Notes under the pieces: model-generated | The model's input: the letters and a program-made list of their open reading frames with translations, nothing else | What the model was told of the DNA's origin: nothing | Databases searched by the model: none | Shown here: positions 58,901-64,000 of the stretch, one piece after another | How positions within the stretch are numbered: position 1 is the stretch's first letter | Layout of the letters: each line of letters begins with the position of its first letter | NCBI RefSeq assembly: GCF_000208865.1 | Contig: NC_018388.1 | Span: 744,001-808,000, forward strand | DNA length: 64,000 nucleotides | Source: Neospora caninum Liverpool | Taxonomy: Eukaryota; Apicomplexa; Conoidasida; Eucoccidiorida; Sarcocystidae | Direction: 5' to 3' | Translations under genes and position numbers: made by a program

Positions 58901-61900
58901 CAGGTAAGACACCGCATGAGGCAACCCTGAGGTGGTACCTAAATGCGCATTTGCGAACATGCGCATTCCCCTCAGCAAACAGGAACGCACTCAGCAACTG
59001 CACAGGTGGGACAGAAAGCATGAAAGGCGACGAGGCTCACACTGTCCTTTCTCGCGCAACAGCTGGATGCTGATCGACGACCTGCACTGCTTCGTCTCCG
59101 GCCATGAAGACGGAGACGTTCGCTTGTGGAATCTAAAGGACTTTTCATCTTTTTCGACCCACAATCATAAAGGTGAGAGGTGGTCGGCAGCAAATGAGCC
59201 TCTGCGCTCCGGCTAGACTGATCTAAAAAACACCGATAAGCAGAGCTCACAACCGTCTGCTAGCAGGTTCGATACGAGGGAGCGAGAGCGCGCCTCTGCC
59301 ACAGGGCAGCACCACCGTAGAACGAAAAAGTGTGCCTATGCCAGCTCTTAGTGCCGGTTTCTGGCGGTGAAGAATCACGTATGCCTGCGCCCGGATCGTT
59401 TACGCCTGGGCAACAAATTCTGACCGAATATGATATCACTGCACACCCTCCAGAGTGTCCAGGTCGCGGCTCACCACGTGTGAAGCGCACCGACAAGGCT
59501 ATGCTAAGATGTAATACCACCCCCCCTCTGTTATGCCCTGGCGAGCACCCGTAGCTGCCCGTCAGTTGCCTGGTGGAGGTGGCAAGCCATACACCGCGCG
59601 AAAAGCAGTGACCTGAGCCTCTGTAATGCTTCCTGCTGCTGGTGAAATGGCCAGGTCACCACATTCACATCAACAGCGTCACCGGTATGTGCTGTTGGCG
59701 GCCCACATCGACCGCGAAGCTCGAAGACCGTAGGAGAAGCAAGGTTGTCACTATTGCTGACAGTGACGATGTCAACTCAAACGTAATTGAACACAGTGGA
59801 ATCAGACCGAACGGGGAGCACGATATGGCTTCCACACCACCTATCTATCAGGTGTTGACATGCGGTTATGACGGCCGACTAAACGTCACTGAGATCCGAG
59901 CCGACGCAGAGACAGGCGAAATAACAACAAAATTCGTTGTAAGATGTGCCACACAAATCCACTGGTCTTTTGCCAGGCCCTAGTACTTTTGACCACACGC
60001 CGCGCTGCTGTACACAATGGCTGACGCCTGAATGTTCGATGTGATCACTCTTTGGCGAAGTCTTGTGGGCACACTGATGGTAAAGGGAACTCTCTATTCT
60101 GTGTTGCACCATCATCCGGATGCGGCCGAAAAATGCATCCTTGAGTACGTCAATCAGACCGACATTCACAAAATCACCTCCCACTGCTGTTCGTGCCACT
60201 GCTGTTGCGAAACTAGCGTACTGATTCGCGTTGAGCAGACGTCTATGCCTGATCCAACAGCATTGAGCTACCCGATCTTTACGGGAGTCTAGCAATTTCC
60301 AGTCGACGACCTTGGAGAACCCGGCTTTTGCGCAGCCATAAAAAGTGCCTACCGTTAGCGCCGTGTTCCACGACACACTTTCAAACCCTAAGCGGTTCCA
60401 CGCTGTGGCTATGTATTCCAGGACCAGCTAGCAGATATCCCCCACAGTGGTGGTGCCGGAGATGAAGTTCTGTATTGTATTGCCTTTGCCCAGCGACGTT
60501 GTTTCTTCACTGGTAGGCGGAGAAAAAGCCGGCTGGAACTCAGACAGTTCTGGTGGTGTGCATCTGTACAAGGGTGTAGCGTGGTAGTCTTATTAGGAAA
60601 TCAACGTGGGTTATTGATAGGACTGACTGCAGGCTGCCGATATGCAGACGCACATTCACCGACAACTTACCGAACGCATTTGCAAGCGATACAGATAGTG
60701 ACTAATCTTCACTTTCAACGACCCAGAAAAACTGTGCCTTCAGCGGGCAACGGATGCTTGATAACCAAGTGGAGTCTGCGATCGATGACACCAGACGATG
60801 ATCTAGCTGGCCATCAGGTAAGACGTCTTTAAGAATATGTGTCAGGCATTATACGTGTGCTTGAACGTTGTAACTCTAAACAGTACACACAACAGGATGT
60901 TCTTTCTTTTTTTTCTTTGCTGTTCCTTTTTTGCCCAGGATGGAATCACTTGCTTGTCCAGCGCAGGCGTAAATCTCATCTCAGGTATGACACCGAAGCG
61001 CAGCGATGAGCGTGTACCCACTGCCATACTACTCTGACAAACGGAGATGTGATGCCGTGATTTAGGAGTGCTCTGGATAGTTGAACTGTACTCCACTCCT
61101 GTACCCATGTGTGCTTCAAGAGGCACAGTCAAGCTCTAACAGAGTGGTAAACGACGGTCACCTGTGGGTGTTACTTGGTGTCAGTCGGGGGTCGTGACGA
61201 AACGAGCCTCTCAGGAAAAGCGCATGTGATGGTTTAATAGTGGGGCATACCTTGTCTTTGTGTCAGGATCCTTGGACAAGTCAATTCGAATTTGGGACGT
61301 AGACGGAGCGGAATGTACTCGGGTGCTGAACAACCAGCCCGAACCGATCTGTTGTATCGTGCCTCTTAACGAAGATTACATCGACATGTGGGCTGGCATC
61401 TCCTCGTCTGGACTCGTCTGTGTCTGGGATTCTAGTTGCCACCTAGTTCTGTCGAAAACAATCGGCGAGAGCATCGGCTGCTGCGTGTGCGTCGGCAAAC
61501 TGGGTCAACTGTTTCTCGGCACTGGTAAGGGCCAGCCGTTTCCGCTCGCAAATTATATATCTCACAGTGTGCTTCTCAGCGAAACGAGGTCGTTGATCAA
61601 GACCTCCCCAGCTGGACCATACACTACTCTGACAAACACGAAAATCTTCGTTTCGCTAAGCGACGGTGCACTCAGTGGTTCGTAAATGGATATTGTGTGG
61701 TTGTTTGTGTTCGCGGAGCAGCTGAAATGGGTAGAACCGCATGTACGGAACATAGCTTCATTTTCATTGCATCGGATCCTGAATCCGATATGCCTACCAA
61801 TTCTTCCACTCCCATGTGATTTGTACGCCAGTGCTCTATTATTTCTCGAAGCTTAATATACGTTAACACCAATTCCATGATAAGAAGTGCCAAAACGCAG

Positions 61901-62215
61901 ACACGCCCGTTGCGTGTCCGCGTGGCGCCTGGCCACCCATCTATATACGTCTCAACGTCTGTGTAGTAGAGGCGAGATGCCAGTAACTATTTAATAAAAA
62001 ACAAAAGGAGGCCTGGTCATAGCGCAGTCACGGCGGAGGAGGAATGCGACGGTAAGAACGAAGAACCAGAGCAGTGGTTGTCGTGCTCTCCGCAAGCCTC
62101 TGTATTGATCATTTCTTTCACAGTCATATCGGCGGCCCGCCCACAACCACCAGAAACGGCGAAACCAGGAGACATGCTTCAGTCCGCGCTAACGTTGGAA
62201 CCTAGTGCCACATGA
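55950..62215 (+). CDS. WD40-repeat protein of about 1,088 residues, thirteen exons
   Basis: Exons: 55950-56976, 57104(or 57081)-57233, 57347-58152, 58394-58486, 58613-58694, 58841-58903, 59063-59172, 59655-59938, 60422-60512, 60633-60817, 60939-60984, 61267-61524 and 62124-62215. Phases agree throughout except that the second exon needs the weaker acceptor at 57103. At least ten WD-like blades are visible, among them LSTGTLMVWKD, TGSADRNIKLWVV, SADDKAIRQWDV, GHEDGDVRLWNL, GCLITKWSL, GSLDKSIRIWDV and SSGLVCVWDS, with GH starts such as LTGHQG. This suggests two beta-propellers acting as a protein-binding scaffold. The first 110 residues are Ser/Arg/Gly-rich and probably disordered. I cannot assign it to a named WD40 family; flagellar or intraflagellar, vesicle and RNA-processing roles are all possible. 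The 3' end is less sure: a later exon around 62650-63018 could belong to it. Confidence 0.8.
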
Positions 62216-64000
62216 TCAGTCCTCATTAAGAGTACGACAAACACTGAAGAAGCGAAGCCGTCACTATGTTAACATAAATATATATTCAATAGTGGAGCAC
62301 CTTCTGTTCGATTTGTGATCCACTTTTGTTAAATACATCGCAGAGAAAGGCAACCTGAGAACTGTTCCCCTCGGTCCAGTTCCGTGTGCGAATGCCGCTG
62401 ACGTCGATATAAAGCTAGGCACTGCTGCATGTGACGACTCTTAGCAGGTACGCGAAGTACTAGACTGAAAGCACGAAACGGGAGGCCTCTCTACTTTCCG
62501 GCCTTTTTGTGTGATTTTTGTGTCCCCCTATTTGAGCGCTACTTCGTGCAGCGGCTATGTATAACGCGTGCCTTCAGTCGTGTCGAAATATGAGCATGCT
62601 AACGATTTGGGGGAAGAAGAAAAACGAAGTTCGCACTTTCCGGTTGGGTCACTATCTCGTTGTCCAGCGGTCATTATTGGATGTCAAAAATGCTACCTAC
62701 CGCTCCTCGCCAAAAGGGCTCCCTGGTTCACGCTCGTAGTACAAATCCATACTCCGACGGCACGGCAGTTTGTCGAGATCACCTCTTGCCAACAGCGCAT
62801 GCAGAAACTGGCCACTGTGTTGTACCACTAAAACCTGTAAGATGGCCGTTCTCCGGTGCTACAGAAAAACGACCAGTTGAGGATATAAAATTAAGAGCTG
62901 TATATGTTGTAGATGAACAAGCTTCGCAAGCACGGGGTCGTCCTGTGCAAGATGGAGATACGCGAACAGACATCTCTCTTCCGGCCGACTTGACGCGCGT
63001 GGTACAAGCGGGAGAATAATAATTTACTTTTACGCGTACCGGGGGCCTGCATCAGCGTTGCCAGGCAGCAGTAGCGACTCCTGTCTCCCCTGGCTTGTCT
63101 CGCCGTTACAAATGCCGGCGCGTCTCACACGCTTGCCTTGTGAACACAAAATTGCTACTTTTCTGTTCGCCTTCCTCCCTGGTACCGTTTCGGCTCGGTT
63201 GACGTGGCTGGAAAGCGGTGCTTGACGTCACATCCTGGTGGAACGGGCACACGCTCATCAGGGAACTTCGGGAAAGCGCGACTGCACCGTCTTACAGACC
63301 CCGAAGTTGGGTGGACGAGTACGATTCCTGCCTACGCTATGCACGTCGTGGACGACTACACTGGGATGTGTTACTTTATATTCTCGAACAGACGCAACGC
63401 CTGCACTGTACGCCAACTGGTGCACGTACGAGCGAACCGCTGAGCGGTAAAATTCTCGACGGAGGCTCAATTTCGTGTCTACGCACTGCGCTCTCCCGGG
63501 TCTGTTGCGTATTCGCGCAGAGGCACCAACTCCCGAAGCACCACAAGGGGACTACGGCCATGTAGACAATGGGAATGCACTTTCTCACGATTGGAAAATC
63601 GATTGCGTCGTAGCCTTGTGTGTTACATATATCCGTGAAAATCGTACAAACGGACTGGATCGGGAGGCATTAGATGCCAAACAGCGCGAGATCACATAGT
63701 CACACCACTGCCGATCATCGCAAAATCAGGCAAGCTAACGTGGACCTGCCGGGTCCCCAGCATCAGAGTAGGATCTCCCTCCACCCAACCCCCCCCTCCC
63801 CCCCTTTAGCACCCGGCCAAACTAGACGGCAGGCAGAGGAGGAGACGGAGATGGCACCCCGGCCGGTAAACGGCAATTTGCGCAGGCCGCCACACCTACA
63901 CAGCTGCTGTGAAAATAGGGGCGAAGAGGCTTGCTGCTGATTCCTGCTGCTGCGCGGTGTCACCAGCGGGGATGGCCAAATGCGTGCCAGATTTGGATCG
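62216..64000 (+). other. Unresolved region; possible exons of a further + strand gene
   Basis: Three + strand frames read like protein but could not be joined: 62681-63019 (ending TDISLPADLTRVVQAGE), 63218-63430 (SWVDEYDSCLRYARRGRLHW) and 63540-63699 (IDCVVALCVTYIRENRTNGL). Some may be exons of a gene that continues past the window, or alternative 3' exons of the WD40 gene. No family is recognised. The DNA from 62216 to 62600 shows nothing, and 63775-63810 is a short C-rich tract. Confidence 0.25.

Overview
The window looks like nuclear DNA of a coccidian apicomplexan, most likely Toxoplasma gondii or a close relative such as Neospora or Hammondia. The basis is the roughly balanced base composition, dense short introns with GTAAGT, GTGAGT or GTACGC donors and pyrimidine-rich CAG acceptors, (TA)n tracts in non-coding DNA, long Ser/Ala/Gly-rich proteins, and an ApiAP2 factor with a C-terminal AP2 domain. 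No bacterial-type operons, IS elements, CRISPR arrays or certain RNA genes were seen. Exon models were built by hand from splice sites and codon phase. The gene families come from motif recognition, not from a database search.

Layout, left to right. (1) 1-6795, + strand: 3' part of a multi-exon gene I do not recognise, with several micro-exons. (2) 13131-18254, + strand: an intron-less ApiAP2 gene behind a 6.3 kb leader region without convincing genes. (3) 19725-22980 or further, - strand: a PLOD/procollagen-type glycosyltransferase with a membrane-spanning C-terminal region, convergent with the AP2 gene. (4) 26612-32584, - strand: glucosidase II beta subunit with signal peptide, two LDLa-type modules, MRH domain and C-terminal HDEL, in six exons. 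(5) 35420-38324, + strand: a four-exon gene of unknown function behind a 200 bp pyrimidine tract. (6) About 38378-38745: a 22-bp minisatellite. (7) 40005-43363, - strand: an MPDU1-type PQ-loop protein in seven exons. (8) 46765-53180, + strand: glutamine-hydrolysing asparagine synthetase in eleven exons. (9) 55950-62215, + strand: a WD40 protein of about 1,088 residues in thirteen exons. The last 1.8 kb may hold unresolved exons.

Three of the seven recognisable or complete genes (3, 4, 7) serve glycosylation in the secretory pathway and lie on the same strand within 24 kb. Glucosidase II beta helps trim glucose from N-glycans in the ER. MPDU1 is needed to use dolichol-linked sugars on the lumenal side. 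The PLOD-like protein would add a sugar in the ER or Golgi. Asparagine synthetase supplies asparagine from aspartate, and the AP2 protein is a probable sequence-specific transcription regulator. Eukaryotic genes do not form operons, so shared function is inferred from families, not from position.

The most novel-looking item is the PLOD-like glycosyltransferase. It is spread over four exons whose phases all agree, and it has an altered metal-binding motif and an unusual membrane domain after the catalytic part.
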